Origin: Callaeas wilsoni
Taxonomy: Eukaryota; Chordata; Aves; Passeriformes; Callaeidae
Reading direction: 5' to 3'
Assembly: GCA_013398955.1 (NCBI GenBank)
Contig: VWPU01010352.1
Span: forward strand, 266,565 to 330,564
Length of the DNA stretch: 64,000 nucleotides
This document shows positions 23,114-35,343 of this stretch, one piece after another; within the stretch, counting starts at the first letter, position 1; every line of letters begins with the position of its first letter. A model generated the notes under the pieces. The model was given only the letters and a program-made list of their open reading frames with translations. It made no database searches and was not told the DNA's origin. The translations under genes and the position numbers were made by a program.

Positions 23114-26100
23114 GGCAGCAAAAGAGGCTTGTTATTCATCTTATAACTTAAGCTCCAAACATTGGTGTCTAAAGCTAGATAGAAACACCATCAACCTTTA
23201 AAATGCATGCCAAAAGACAGGGGTTTATTAACACTTTCCCTTTCCATTTTTTCTTCTCTCTGATGGCACATAAAGCAAAACCTCCTCATTTATTTTGTCT
23301 TTAATGCCAGCATCATATATTCCTTTGCACCTTGAAGGAGGTCTATTAGTTGGCCACATTTTCCTTTGCTGTCTCTGTTAAAATGGAGACCAAGGAACAC
23401 TGATCCATGATTCATGAAAAATGAGGTCTCATATGTATCACTCAGGTTCAGCCTGTATCTGTTGTAGTTTTAAGGAAACAACAAAGTGTTGGGCAGCTAA
23501 GTGTCCAGGCCAATTAATTTCAGCTAATTATTTCTAGATCCTTCTGCACTGAAATGATTAGGGCCTGAAGCTGTTTCTGTGAAAGCAGTAGTTTAAAATA
23601 CTTAGACCCAGAAGAATGCATGTCACCAGTCTAAAACAGCTGCAAGGCTTAGTGATCTAAACCCATTTTGAGTCTGAACTAGCAGACTGGATCAATTAAA
23701 GGGGCAAGAATAAGATTCATCTCTTGTGGTCAGCTTTCTAGAGTGCTTATTGATATAAGGGGAGTATGATAGCTGGGCTTCTATGCTCCCTCAGCAAAGT
23801 CTAAACTCCAATACCAAATGGCTGTATACTTTCAAAATTCCCTCATGCATGCCCCAAAAACTTGGTCAACAACTTATTGACAATTAGGCAAGCTATCTGA
23901 CCAACAGGACTGCACCTAAGTGGTTAATTCTACTCACAGACTCACAAAGAACTAAACTGCAACTTCACCAGCACCTCGGGGGAGGATCAGTGGGATAATT
24001 CACTGCCAAATAGGGGAAAGGGAAATGGACTGTTTTTCAGAGGCCACAATCTTTTCCCCATTTCTCTCCAGCACAATCGTCTCAGGTCCATTATTTTGAA
24101 CAGCTTTTTTCCCCTCAGGCTCTTGCAATGCCCAAGCCTGCAGAGGTGCAGAACCATGACATAATCCATCACCTCCCTGTGTCCGTGGGGAGGTCATTCC
24201 TTCAATGAAGTTGCTCTCTGCAATGCATGGGTCGCTCCACAGCAGAAGATGGGAGGAATGCTGCAACTGTTGCATTAGATGCCATGAATGAATGGTTTTA
24301 GGACAGTGGAAGTAAAGATGAATTCCCCCTTTTTGCCTCCATGTTATTAAATAGTTTAGTTTAGGACAAACCAGGCTGACAGCCCTCATTGAGGAAAACC
24401 TAGCATCGTTCCCGTGCCTTTAGACCAGAATAATTCTAAGAAATCATACATTTAGATCTAATCAAAGCTTCCAAAAAGTCCAGCAGGTACCACCAGGATG
24501 AAAGCAAATTTTGGCATTTCCGCCTCCCTTTAAAATCCTCACTTGAAAATGAAAATCAAGTGAGATTCTCATTTATGGAAAGGTCCCTTTACATTGTAGA
24601 GTGGTATGAATAGATATCAAATATATTGTGTTGCATATATATAGCTTTGCATGTGTGCAGAATATTGTGTGAAAGGAAGCACTTCAATATTTGCTCAATA
24701 TTTCATCTCCGAATATAATTTCAATATGTAAAACAAATGTTACTTATACAGCACACCCTTGTAAGTCATACAGATGCAGTTCGTTCCACCAGGCAGGTTT
24801 TATTAGTCACAAATCCTAGTCAGCTTGTTTCTTTTTCTTGTATGTTGTAGTGTTCATAAGACAATTGAGTCTGGGGACTGGAAAACATCCTCATATGCAA
24901 ATTTGCATATAAAGCATACCTTTTAATTTATTGTTTGGATATTAGGTGCTGTGACAAGATAAGTCATATGATGTGTAATTGGCCCAGTGAGGATTTGTTG
25001 GTGTGTATAATGTATACACTTTTATTAAAGTACAAGAAGAAAATTACTTTGTCAATCATTTCTAAGATAAAAAGGGCCTGGAGAAAGCATTAATTCTTCT
25101 GCTGTCACTTCTGGCACTGTAGTCCTTTCTATGCACAACTACATTTTAAAAAATATTGCTACTGTACTTTAATCTTTAATAATTCAGAAGTTTTCTGATT
25201 TCTGATTTGATGCGAAAGATGGTCAGATGTGTTCACACAGGCATGCACATGCGCACACACAACAGGCACCCATGATCTGAGTTAATAATTTATGATTAAA
25301 AATCCAAATAGATAAGACAGATGGGAATAACATTTCTGTCCCCGTTTTGTCAGAAGAGACATAAACCCCACAAATAGGTAAAGTTAACCCAAAGCAATAC
25401 TGGCACTTTTAGCACATATATGTTACCAATACACAAAACCACTCTGTATCTGTGTTGATGTCCTCCCACTTCGCTGGAAATAAGAAGACCTATTCAATCA
25501 TCATCAGAAATAAAAGTATTTCCTTTGTTTTGCTTATACTCCAGCCTTGCCCACAACAATGTTATCTTGCTCACAAACATCTAAGGAAAGTGAAGGAGAG
25601 GTAAGGTCTTTCCTCTTGAAGTACAGACCTGCTGCCCAAACCCTTTCATTTCCACCCATCACTGGAAGCAACAAGGTGTCTCTTCCTGCCTCCTTGCTTC
25701 ATCTCCTCTGTCAGCATTTATTGGATTCTACACTGTTCTTGGGGACCATAGCACATTTTGTCACACACTATCCACAAAACCAAAGTGCACCAAAGTGGAG
25801 AAGTTCTGTCTTTGGGCATACATGGCGTAGATTAACTTACTTGACTGGAATATCTGCTGGGATTTTTGTAAAGGAAAAGAAAAAAACAAATAACTTGTTC
25901 TTAAGCAAAGCTGAAATCCACCTCTGGCTTCACAAGCTTCTATGTGGAAACACCTTACAGTTAATAAACTTTACAAAATACTGATTCACACCATGCAATC
26001 CATCCTGGGCCACCACCGCTTTGGCACCCAAAGCTAGTTCTCCTTAAACTAGACAAACACCCATTTGGACTGCTCAGAAATTTTGAAACATAACATCTCT

Positions 26101-27165
26101 CCTCATGGGAATTTCAATAATACAATGAGCCAAAAGACTCCTAGGGTAGCACCTCTTTGGGTCAATTCCCGACCATGTCGTTTGCATGTGCATACACAAT
26201 CAATTGTTGATCTATGTGCAACTGGGGAAGGGCTTTGCAGAAGATGCCAAGCCAGTTAGTAAAAAAGTACCAAGGCACTCTCTTATTTATTGGGCATCCA
26301 TTTTGTGTCCATTCACTCAGTGCCTGAAGCAAGCCCTGCCAGGAAGTTGTGAGCCCATGCCAGCAATCCCAACAGAAAGCATGGAGCCCAGGGAGCTCCC
26401 TGGGTCCAGGTCTGCTCAAGGAGTAAAGAGCTGGTGGCCAACACACCCATCAGACTCCTCAGGATGTCTCCTGAGGGCTGCAGCTCACAAAAGCACAAGC
26501 ATTTGCCTGCCTCTGCTGTCCTAGAGCAACTCTGACTAAATGGCAAAGAGGAGAGAGTCAGAGCCATCCCAGACAGTCTGGCTTGGCAAAGCCTCCTTCA
26601 CTCTCTCCTGCCACATCACCTCCCTTTTGCAGCCAAATATTCTTTTCCTGTGGGTTGCTTTTTTTGTATGTAACTTCTGAAGCATTCATGAACTCGAGTC
26701 TTTAAAAGAACTGTAAACAGCACAGCGTCACATTGCCTCCTGTACTCTCTTCCAGCCTGGCAGAAACCTCGAGAGCTGCTCTCTTGAGCCTGCCAGCAGA
26801 AGCAAGAGAGTAGCTGACAATAGCCCCTGTTTTTCACCCTCTAGGTATGAAGGGCAATAAATGTTGGTTGTTGGTTCTTTATTCCTCTATGGTTTACAAC
26901 TAAGGCAGGTGGAATGGGATGGTTCATTTCAAAGCAGCACACCTTCCCCACCACCCCAAACCAGGCCCTACACGAAAATACCTCTTGCAAACAGTCCCTG
27001 ACACAGGCGAACACTGGACCATGCCTGAGCAACATTTGGGAGTGTGATGATTTATGTGGGCCAAAACTGTACCAGGGCCTATGATAAAAAATATAACAAA
27101 ATAAACTGCAGTACTCCATGTGCCCTGACCCCGACCTGCAGGTATAACAGGCTGTCCTTGTACAA
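23114..27165. other. Unique interval with candidate regulatory palindrome and no gene
   Basis: No transposon recognised. 24840-25090 is AT-rich, apparently unique and contains the double-octamer palindrome listed separately. A short CA-rich patch is at 25236-25262. Frames of 129 (24000-24389) and 145 codons (25547-25984) have no recognisable features. Confidence 0.45.
24893..24910. promoter_or_regulatory. 18-bp perfect palindrome of two overlapping POU octamers
   Basis: ATATGCAAATTTGCATAT equals its own reverse complement. It contains the octamer ATGCAAAT at 24895-24902 and its inverse ATTTGCAT at 24901-24908, overlapping by two bases. Octamers are bound by POU-domain (Oct) factors, and inverted arrangements can bind dimers. 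The motif is visible; function is inferred. Confidence 0.45.
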
Positions 27166-27168
27166 AGG

Positions 27169-27272
27169 GGCTTGGAGCAACCTGGCCTAGTGGAAGGTGT
27201 CCTTGCCCATGGTGGGGGTTTGGAATGAAATGATCATTAAACTCCCTTATATCCCAAACCATTCTGTGATTA
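27169..27272 (+). mobile_element. Short CR1 LINE 3'-terminal fragment
   Basis: 'ggagcaacctggcctagtgg' and 'aaggtgtccttgcccatgg' lead through 'ggaatgaaatgatcattaaa' to 'cccaaaccattctgtgatt', the CR1 3' terminus. About 100 bp long, on the sense strand, with strong 5' truncation. Confidence 0.8.
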
Positions 27273-29577
27273 TTTGTGTCCACTATTCCATGAAATACCT
27301 CCCCAGTGCCCCTCTGCTAATTCCAGGTATTGTTCACATATCTTTCCCCTTTTTTAACCAGGATTTTTCTACTTATCTCCTCCATTTTCAAAACACAGAC
27401 CCGCTTCTGAGCTCCCAATCCCAACCACTATGGCTGGCTGTCTCCTTCCTCCTGCTGCTCTTCATGTCCCAGCCGTTCACGCTGCAGCAGACCCCAGCTT
27501 GGCCCACATCCTCACCCAGCTTGCTCACTGGGATTGAAATCTAGAATAACTCTCCAGTGACAAGAAAAAAAAAAGCATATAAATATTTTTCAGAGACTAA
27601 TAGTTTGGCCAAATGGAGGCAGCTGTATGCAAGGACAGCACTTCCCTGACACACAGGCAATCTATCTGGCAGACTTCAAGTCCTTGCCTGAATCAACAGC
27701 TAAAAGCAGAACAGGCAAAAACTTGCTAATAAAACAACTGTAAGATTTTTGTTTTAATATTGGCAGAAAAACATATTTTCCCTGACCCAGTTTTAAAAAG
27801 TGCTGATTCATTTTTTTAAAGCTTCCTAAAACGTTCAGCTAAACACAGGCGCTTTTCACGTTTTTTGGAATGTTTTAATCCAAATTAGTACAGTCTGGCA
27901 AACTTATAAACCACTGAAAACAATGATAAGGACTAAGAAACTTTAATCACAGGCTTTGCAATGGTGGTTAATCCCCAGAGGGGGTTATTACACCAATAAT
28001 AATTTTTAAAGATTATTGAATTATTTATTTTTTTATTTCTTGACTTGAAGAGATTCCTGGTCTAAACATTTTTTATGTCTAATTATGATAGAGAAATACA
28101 GCTCTAGTAAAAATTATAGCAGCACTCACATTATTTAGACTGCTAGATTTTGCTAAGTAAAAAAGCTTCTCGGTAGAGGGAATAGTGGCAGAGTAGCAGA
28201 GACCTTACTATTGTTCCTAAGCCTGGATTTTCTTCCAAAGGATAATGCAGTCACTAGTAGGCTGGTAACAAATTCACATTCCTGTACTGGAATACATTAT
28301 TTCATTATTTTTAAACAAGAGAGGGAAAAAAATCAGGAAAAAATATATGTACACTAATTTTATTGCTTTTAAAGTGCCATAATGCTGTGAATATCATCTC
28401 TTAACTGGTAGAAAGATGGGCTTCGCCACACCATTACAAAAGAACACACATTTCAGACTAGAAAGCAGAGAAAGTGATAAATCTCCCTTTTGAGTACTAG
28501 TCACCATTTTTTATTGTACTAGGCAAATGCATTCTGGTTTTTAAACCTTCACATTAGAAACAAGGAATAGCTGGTTTAAACTTCTGTTAAAAGCTGGCCA
28601 AGGTTATATTTGCTTATGTAAGCTTAATTAAACTCCAGTTTCCATCTGCCTTTTTTTCGTACTATTTCCAAATCCTAAATAAAAGCATTAGTCCTCTCTG
28701 CTATTTATAACAAACAATTCTTGTCAGTTATTCTCTATCAACAAAAAACCTCCACCTTTAAAACCTTAGCTGATAGCTCTTTATAAAAAGCAACAACACT
28801 ACCAAAAAAAACCCCAACAAAAAAGTCCCCAAAAACCCAAACTCCTGGCCTTTCCAAACAGGCCAATATATTTGTAACAACATCTTTACCGAGTTCATGT
28901 ATCTTTTTTATTGCTCTTCATAAACAGGCTATTGGATCCTTCGGACTTCCAACGTGAAAAATGAAAGAATTTCCTCCCATTCTTGCCTCTCTTATCTCAT
29001 AATTGTTTTGTTCAGAGCAGTAGGAGAGACCAATATAAATGTCTCTGCTATTTATTTGCCCTTTTCAAGCTCATTCATACTTTTCTTGAGGGCATTTTTT
29101 TCTCCTTTTCCTTTTGAATTTGTATCTGTTTACTGCTCTGTACACACAAGCAAGCTAAATTGTTTGAGATTTTGTTCCAGAGTCTTATGTAATGCAGATA
29201 ACAGAGCAAAATATTTAACAGTGAGATTTCACTGTGTTTTGTAATGATGGTACAAGGTAAAAAATTTAGGCATACATTCAGCCCCAAGGAATACTTGTAC
29301 AACAGAACTTATGTTCCCAAACCTGTTAATCTTTTGAACATGCAACATCAGTCATCCTTCCTTCCAGACATCCTGGGCTATGCTGTTAGAGCCCTTGTTC
29401 CGAGCTCATAAAGAAAAGGATGCAGGAGCCAGCTGGATACCAACATCTGAAATGTCTGTCCTGCATGACAGAGTTCACAGCTCATGTTTGTCTTGAGGAA
29501 TGGCAAATGGAACTGGACAATGCAAAGAGCTGTTTTCAGGAAAGATAGTGTTTTCTCTTAATTTTAGGAATATAAAT
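27273..29577. other. Unique AT-rich sequence with no gene seen
   Basis: No transposon recognised. 27960-28150 is extremely AT-rich, and 28800-28840 contains A- and C-rich low-complexity sequence. The 115-codon frame at 27197-27544 begins inside the CR1 tail and is judged spurious. Confidence 0.45.
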
Positions 29578-30680
29578 TGTGGTGTTGAGCTTCAAAGAAA
29601 TCCCAGGGTACCGGTTGTTTTCAGTTTACATGGCAAAGCTTTTGCTAGTGGGAGTTTTACAGGGGTGGCTTCTATGGGATGCTGATAGACAATTCCTCCA
29701 TGTCCAACAGAGCCAGTGCCAGGTCAGCTCCATGATGGAACCAAAGCCGAGCCCATCAGAGATGATGGCAGCGCCTCTGGGATAACACAGTTAAGAAAGG
29801 GGACAAAAAACTGTTACAGCCAGAGAGAGAAGTGAGAATGTGTGAGAGCAACAGCCCTGCAGACACTCACATTAGTGCAGAGGAGGGGCAGGAGGTGCTC
29901 CAGGTGCCAGAGCAGAGATTCCCCTGCAGTCCCTGGGGCAGCCCCTGGTGAGGCAGCTGTGCCCCTGCAGCCCATGGAGGCCCACACAGGAGCAAAGATC
30001 CACCTGCAGCCCCTGCAAGACCCCACAACAGAGCAGAGGGACACCCAAAGGAGGCTGTGATCCCATGGGAAGCCCATGCTGGAGCAGGCTCATGGCAGGG
30101 AGCTGTGGCCCCTTGGAGAAAGAAGCCCACACTGGAGCAGGTTTGCTGGCAGGACCTGTGACCCTGTGGGGGACAAATGCTGGAGCAGCCGGTTCCTGAA
30201 GAATTACACCCCATGGAGCAGGTCATCAAGAACTGCAGCCTTTGGAAAGCACTCACAGGAGTTTTTAGAGGACTGTCTTCTGTGGGAGGGACCCCGCAGT
30301 GGAACAGGGGAAGAGTGTGAAGTCCTCGCCCTGAAGAGATGGAAACACAGAGACGTGTGATGAACTGACTACAGCCCCATTCCCAGTCCTCTTCAGCTGC
30401 TGGGGGGGAGGAGGGGGAGAAAATCAGGAGTGAAACCTCAAAAGAAGGAAGGGGTGGGAAGGTGCTATGATTTGGTTTTATTTCTCATTACCCTACTCTG
30501 GTTTGATTGGCAATAAATCAAAGCGATTTCCCAAAGTCTAGTCAGTTTTGCCCACAACCCTCCCTGCCCTTAATTCACAAACGTTTTGTTATATTTTTCT
30601 CTGCCCTGCCCAGGTGAGGGGGGCAGTGATGGAGTGGCTTTGGTGGGCACCTGATGTCCATGCAGAGTCAGCCCACCACA
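29578..30680 (+). mobile_element. Long ERVL-type LTR, no matching target duplication
   Basis: The left end TGTGGTGTTGAG and right end GCCCACCACA form a 7-bp terminal inverted repeat (TGTGGTG/CACCACA). The right portion contains 'gatttggttttatttctcat', AATAAA at 30512-30517 and 'ggctttggtgggcacctg', matching my memory of a common avian ERVL LTR. The middle is a set of degenerate repeats built around 'ctggagcagg' and 'cccctgcagccc'. The 5-bp flanks (TAAAT left, AAGGT right) do not match, so the left boundary or the flank may be altered. Several overlapping frames of 70-130 codons lie here; they come from the GC-rich LTR body and are not genes. Confidence 0.75.
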
Positions 30681-31930
30681 AAGGTGAGGACCATTGCCTG
30701 TGGCTGAGCCTTCTTGCCATGTAGCTCTGTTAACCGAAGTGGACACAATCTGCTCCTGCCTACCCACAGCCAAGGGAAATCACTTTGGGTGCCTCTAGCA
30801 GGCAAAAGTTTAGACAGAACCATGGGTCAGCTTAGCCTTATTGTATAGCTAGAGAGAGAGAAAGAGAGAGAGAGAGATGAATATATAGGTTAATAATTTG
30901 GAATTAAAATTCTCCACCTGACTCTAACATTCTCCAATAACCTTTTCCTAAGCTGAAACCTAGCACAGCAAAAAATCTGTGCCTATGTTTTCAGATGACA
31001 GCCTGTAAGGTGTAAGACTGGTATGGGAATAAAGGTGATATGCTATTAATTATACAACAGAACCTGCATTGAGAATCTAGACGAGGAAGTGTGGAAATGA
31101 TCTCTTAAGGGAAATTGTCATTTGGTGAGTTTTTTAATCCTCTTTTTTCCTCTGTAAGTTCTTATACCATGCTCACATCTGTAGCATCCAGTAGAGCATT
31201 AAGCAATGTGACTAACATCTGTCAAACGTGTGGTGTCTGCTTGTGTGAATACTTACTTGGAGTGCTCCAGAGGCTTGGCAGCTGGTTGTCTTTTGTGATC
31301 TGGAAATCAATCAAGGAGGACTTCTGCCAAATCAGAGATTTTTGCACTCTTCTCTGTACTAATCGCAACAGACATTCTCTTACTGAGGCAAAGACCAGCA
31401 AGTTGAAGGACTGAAAAACAGAAGCACCCAGAGACACACCTTGCCCAGCACGGTTGGACAAGATACACCTCCTGGGGACTGGTGGGGAACAACACCCTGT
31501 GCTGCCCCATGAGATGAAATGAAACTGTTTTAACTGCCATGTTGTGAGGGTCCAGGGACATTTTATTCAGGAACTGGGAAAAATTGCCTGAAATCTTTCA
31601 TTACTGAAGTTGTCCAAAACTGGCAATCCTGACACTGCACGATGTGGGTGACAGCTCACGTTCCCATGGCCAGCTCTTCAGTGATCATCAGGCTGCTGGG
31701 TAAAGCAGATCAATAACTGCTTTAATAAGACGGAATAAGAAGAGGAATAGAGATAACAAATAAATTTTACATCACTCTTGTCCCAGCACTCTGTGTTTGT
31801 GCAGCATTGCACACACCCTGGCTGGATTTTGCCATGGCCCACTGTGTGGAGCGGATCCCGTCCAGGGAAATAAATATCACAATTTTGGTCATTTCAGCTA
31901 ATATGTAATTTTCTTAACAGAAAACCACAC
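30681..31930. other. Unique sequence between LTR and possible ERV relic
   Basis: Contains the GA microsatellite at 30851-30876. No gene or transposon recognised. Frames of 80-99 codons on both strands overlap one another and look random. Confidence 0.4.
30851..30876. repeat. (GA)n microsatellite
   Basis: An AG dinucleotide run interrupted once by AAA. Confidence 0.9.
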
Positions 31931-31933
31931 TAT

Positions 31934-32995
31934 TCACAAAGGACTTTTGCATGGCAGCTTCTCACTGTACTTTTTGATAAAGGCAAGGCTGAGCAAGCAG
32001 TGTAATTGCTGGTACCAGGGGGAGCTGCCTGTGGCATCATTCACAGTGATCTGGCTGAGGTTGGCCTGTGACCAGGGGGTTTGTGCAGCACAACACAGCC
32101 TGGAGGCCACCCTGGATGTGCAGCACAGGCAGCATGGCACAGGCTGCTCAGTCAGCTGCTGTGTGGGTCACCAACAATCACAGCATGCAACTGTCTCCCA
32201 GTCAAGATCGATATATTCCATCCACCCCTTGATCGATACAGAGTTTTCCTGCCCCAAATATAACTTACAGAATATATCAGTAGTGTAGGGATTTCTCGGG
32301 CCCTAAATACAATGGCCAGCAGAGCAGACGAGGCCTGTGCAGGATCACTGATTCCTGAAATACAACACCTTCTGCACAGCTCCCTGTACTGGCAGTAAGG
32401 GAGGTGGATTTGGGAGGTTCTGGCAGGGCTCCCCGTAGAGGCAGGACAGTTGGGTGGCTGGGTATAGCTGCTGCCTCGGGACATAGCACTACCTCTTCTG
32501 CATTGTTCCACCCTTCCTGATCTCCATTCCAGGCTCATAGTGAGTCACAGAACAGCTGCCATTGCCCCAGACGTGCCTTTTACCATTGACAGCATCAAGA
32601 TACATAACTCCATTTCAGTCATTTAATGGCCCTGCTCTCTGATGAAAAGCTATCCACAGGCTTTTTATGGCAACATGACCTTGGTCAGCATTGCAGGAAC
32701 GAGGATTTAGTCACTCCAGATCCCAGATTCGGAGATACTTCAATCACTAATAATACTATTGAGAAAGAGAGGAATCTGTGTGGGATCGTATCAGAGGTCT
32801 CCTGACAGCAGTGCTGTTTCCTGTCAGTGCCTGCTGCAATTGAGCCTTGCAGTAGGTCTCACACCATTTAAGCTCATTGCCCTGGGGGTCACAGCCTCCC
32901 TGAGACAAGCAAATGTAGCTTGTGGCCAGCAATGTCAAACAAGACAGAGGGATCCACAAGTATGAGAATGGATGTTTGCCTTTTGTGATGCCCAA
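31934..32995 (-). pseudogene. Decayed minus-strand coding frame, possibly an ERV envelope relic
   Basis: A single minus-strand frame can be followed from 32995 to 31934 without a frameshift, interrupted by about ten in-frame stops, three of which cluster near 32745-32755. The start has a hydrophobic signal-like stretch (PLSCLTLLATSYICL) followed by Cys-rich sequence. Further along are NGSCSVTHYEPG, an N-x-S/T site with Cys, and TQLSCLYGEPC. Cys- and Trp-rich sequence with glycosylation sites after a signal-like segment suits a retroviral surface glycoprotein. No transmembrane subunit, fusion peptide or pol sequence was recognised next to it. The frame has no ATG at its open start and cannot be functional. 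A decayed exon or chance frame remains possible. Confidence 0.3.
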
Positions 32996-35340
32996 GAAAT
33001 CTATTTCAAAACGGAACTAAACATTATATCAGATAAACTTGGTTCTATCATTTATGAAACACTTAAAGAATAGTTACTGAAGTATACTTATATAATACAA
33101 TACTGTAATAAAATACTCAATAAAAAATTAGCTCAATTAGCTGAAACATTTTTCTTTCTACCACTAACCTAAGACATATGTAAAATTTTATTATGTTTAA
33201 TGGCTGTCTGGGCTCCTGCTGTAATGACTTCAAGCAGCTCACTGAGCTATGATGTTTTTACCACATGAAGTTTAAATGGAGGGCAAGACATTCAGAGGGA
33301 AATTTCAGAGAGAAACGTGACAAGGTGCTGGGCTTGATGGAGGCAGGAAGGTCAGGAGAGAACAGGTAGATTTGTAAGTCATTGATGCAAAGCAGATCAC
33401 TGAAGCCATGTGAGGCAGGAAACTCACTGAGAGAAAGGTTTTAAATGAGAAAAGTGAGCCAAGGACAGTATCAATAATCTGCAAGTAATTGCCTGGTTTT
33501 ACACATCATGTCAGAGACACTGTGGGAGGTGCCTCCTGGGATTCACCTTAAATACTGTAGAGGAACTGAGCGTGGAAGAATACAGAAGGTGTTTCTACAG
33601 AACTACTTTAGCTCCATTCAGGACTGTGTGCTAGGAGTAAATCTGATAAGTAAAGAAGTAAACCTGTAGGCTCATATCATGAGTAGTCTCAGAGGAGGCA
33701 AACTGGACTCTTGGATGGTTGGATTAAACCAAAGGATGTGCACCAGGTGCATTCCAGCTGCCAACAAGAGTTCATTTCCGTGGGTGAGAGTAGATCCAGG
33801 CCAAAGTAAAGCCTCCAAACCAATTTTAGTGTGGATGCCAGGTCTTGAGCACCGCTGCTGTCAGTGTTACAGCCCACTCCTGCAGTGCCCCTCTATTTGC
33901 TAATGTAAACACAGACACAGTGGTATTTTTTTTCCAACTTTGCTGCAGACTTCCTGAATGGACTCACATAAATCACTTCCCTTTTCACTGTCTGTGTCCT
34001 TCATATAGGAAATACTCTTAATACCACATCCTGCGCTCGCTGGGACGTGGAAAGGGTAAAATTGTCAACATATATCAGGCACTCAGACACAGTGGTGACA
34101 AGCATCTCTCTATAAGGTGGGGAAAACACTCTGAAATAATATTTGACTAGCGTTCAGTACATGAGATGGGGACCTTAGCCTGCACACTGAGGATACACTT
34201 ATGGACCAGACTCTTCAATTTAGTGACTTGTGCCCTTCTTGGCACAGCTGGAAGAGAGCATGACATAATAAAAACAAGGAGCTGAAGGGACAGTGCTGTC
34301 AGCTCTGAGTTGTGGGTACCACACCTTGCTGTCTTCACATTCTTTTTGAGACACCCTGGGATGTTCCTCTGCTATGAAATTGCATAATGTTCTGTCATTG
34401 TTTCTTTCAGGTGGTCACAAAACCCAGCTCACTGCACAGCAGCAAGGGAAGTTTCTCCACATATTTATCAATGGTCTCCCATCTAATCTCTGCTTGAAGT
34501 CTGGTCATCATTTTTTGTGGTGTTCTTGAGGTTGATTCATTCCTGTATAGAACCCAGCTGTGTTCTGTTGCAGAATTCATTGAACTCAAATCAGAAACAC
34601 TGGTCTGATACCACACAACCTTGAAAGATTTTGCTAAATAATTCTACACTCAGCAGAACCGCTACATTTATGTTCTGTAGCAATCATCAGCGCAAAGGCT
34701 ACTGATTTAAATGTAAATCACCCTTTTCACAAAAGGAATGCTACTCCCTCTTACTTCAACAGTATTTCTTCCTCAAAAACAGCCAATTGTACAAACACTC
34801 CAACAGGATCTGTTTCTCTTGCTGTCAATAACTTCATCACAGCTGCAAACGTTCACAGAGCATTAGATAGCAAACTTCTCAAGCCCTGTATTAAGAGGCC
34901 ATGTCCTACCTATAGAGTTTTCTATTTAAATCAGTGAAATCCCTGAATTAACTCAAAAAGAACAGTTAGATTTTTGGAGCATTTTCTTTGACGCACTTTA
35001 CCAGCTTCTCTGGGAAAACAGTTACAATATCCAAAGATTTTCCCAGCTATTGAATTTGTGTTTGTTTGCTTGTTTCTGCTATTTGCACACAAATATCTCT
35101 CCACTTCACTTGAATGACTAAAAAGGGAAGATCCACACTCCTAACACCAGGCTGTAATAGCAAAGAACATTTTTCTGCTTTGCTGGCACATCACATTATA
35201 GAGGCTGTCCGTAATCTTAGGAGAACAGACAATGTAAAAAACCTTCCTGCTTATATCAGACCTTGTTATTAAATTTATATCCATTTCTCATAAAAACCTA
35301 CATTTTCCTTTATCAGAACTCTGAAAAATAACTCCTCATG
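32996..35340. other. Unique sequence, identity unknown
   Basis: I looked for pol-like sequence on the minus strand upstream of the possible envelope relic and saw none. 34410-34640 has a 69-codon minus frame (SWVLYRNESTSRTPQKMM) of no known identity. Confidence 0.4.
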
Positions 35341-35343
35341 CAG

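Noticed and set aside
22815..23201. Frames of 90-108 codons on both strands
   Set aside because: They coincide with the GC-rich half of the LTR and overlap on both strands; not a gene.
25547..25984. 145-codon plus-strand frame
   Set aside because: No recognisable motif; composition follows the local DNA and it ends in AT-rich sequence.
29842..30360. Overlapping frames of 70-129 codons on both strands
   Set aside because: They lie wholly inside the ERVL LTR body, whose GC-rich repeated motifs lack stops in several frames.
32996..35340. Pol region of a provirus upstream of the possible envelope relic
   Set aside because: No reverse transcriptase, RNase H or integrase motif was visible on the minus strand; the nearby RT fossil at 35344 is on the plus strand and is of CR1 type.
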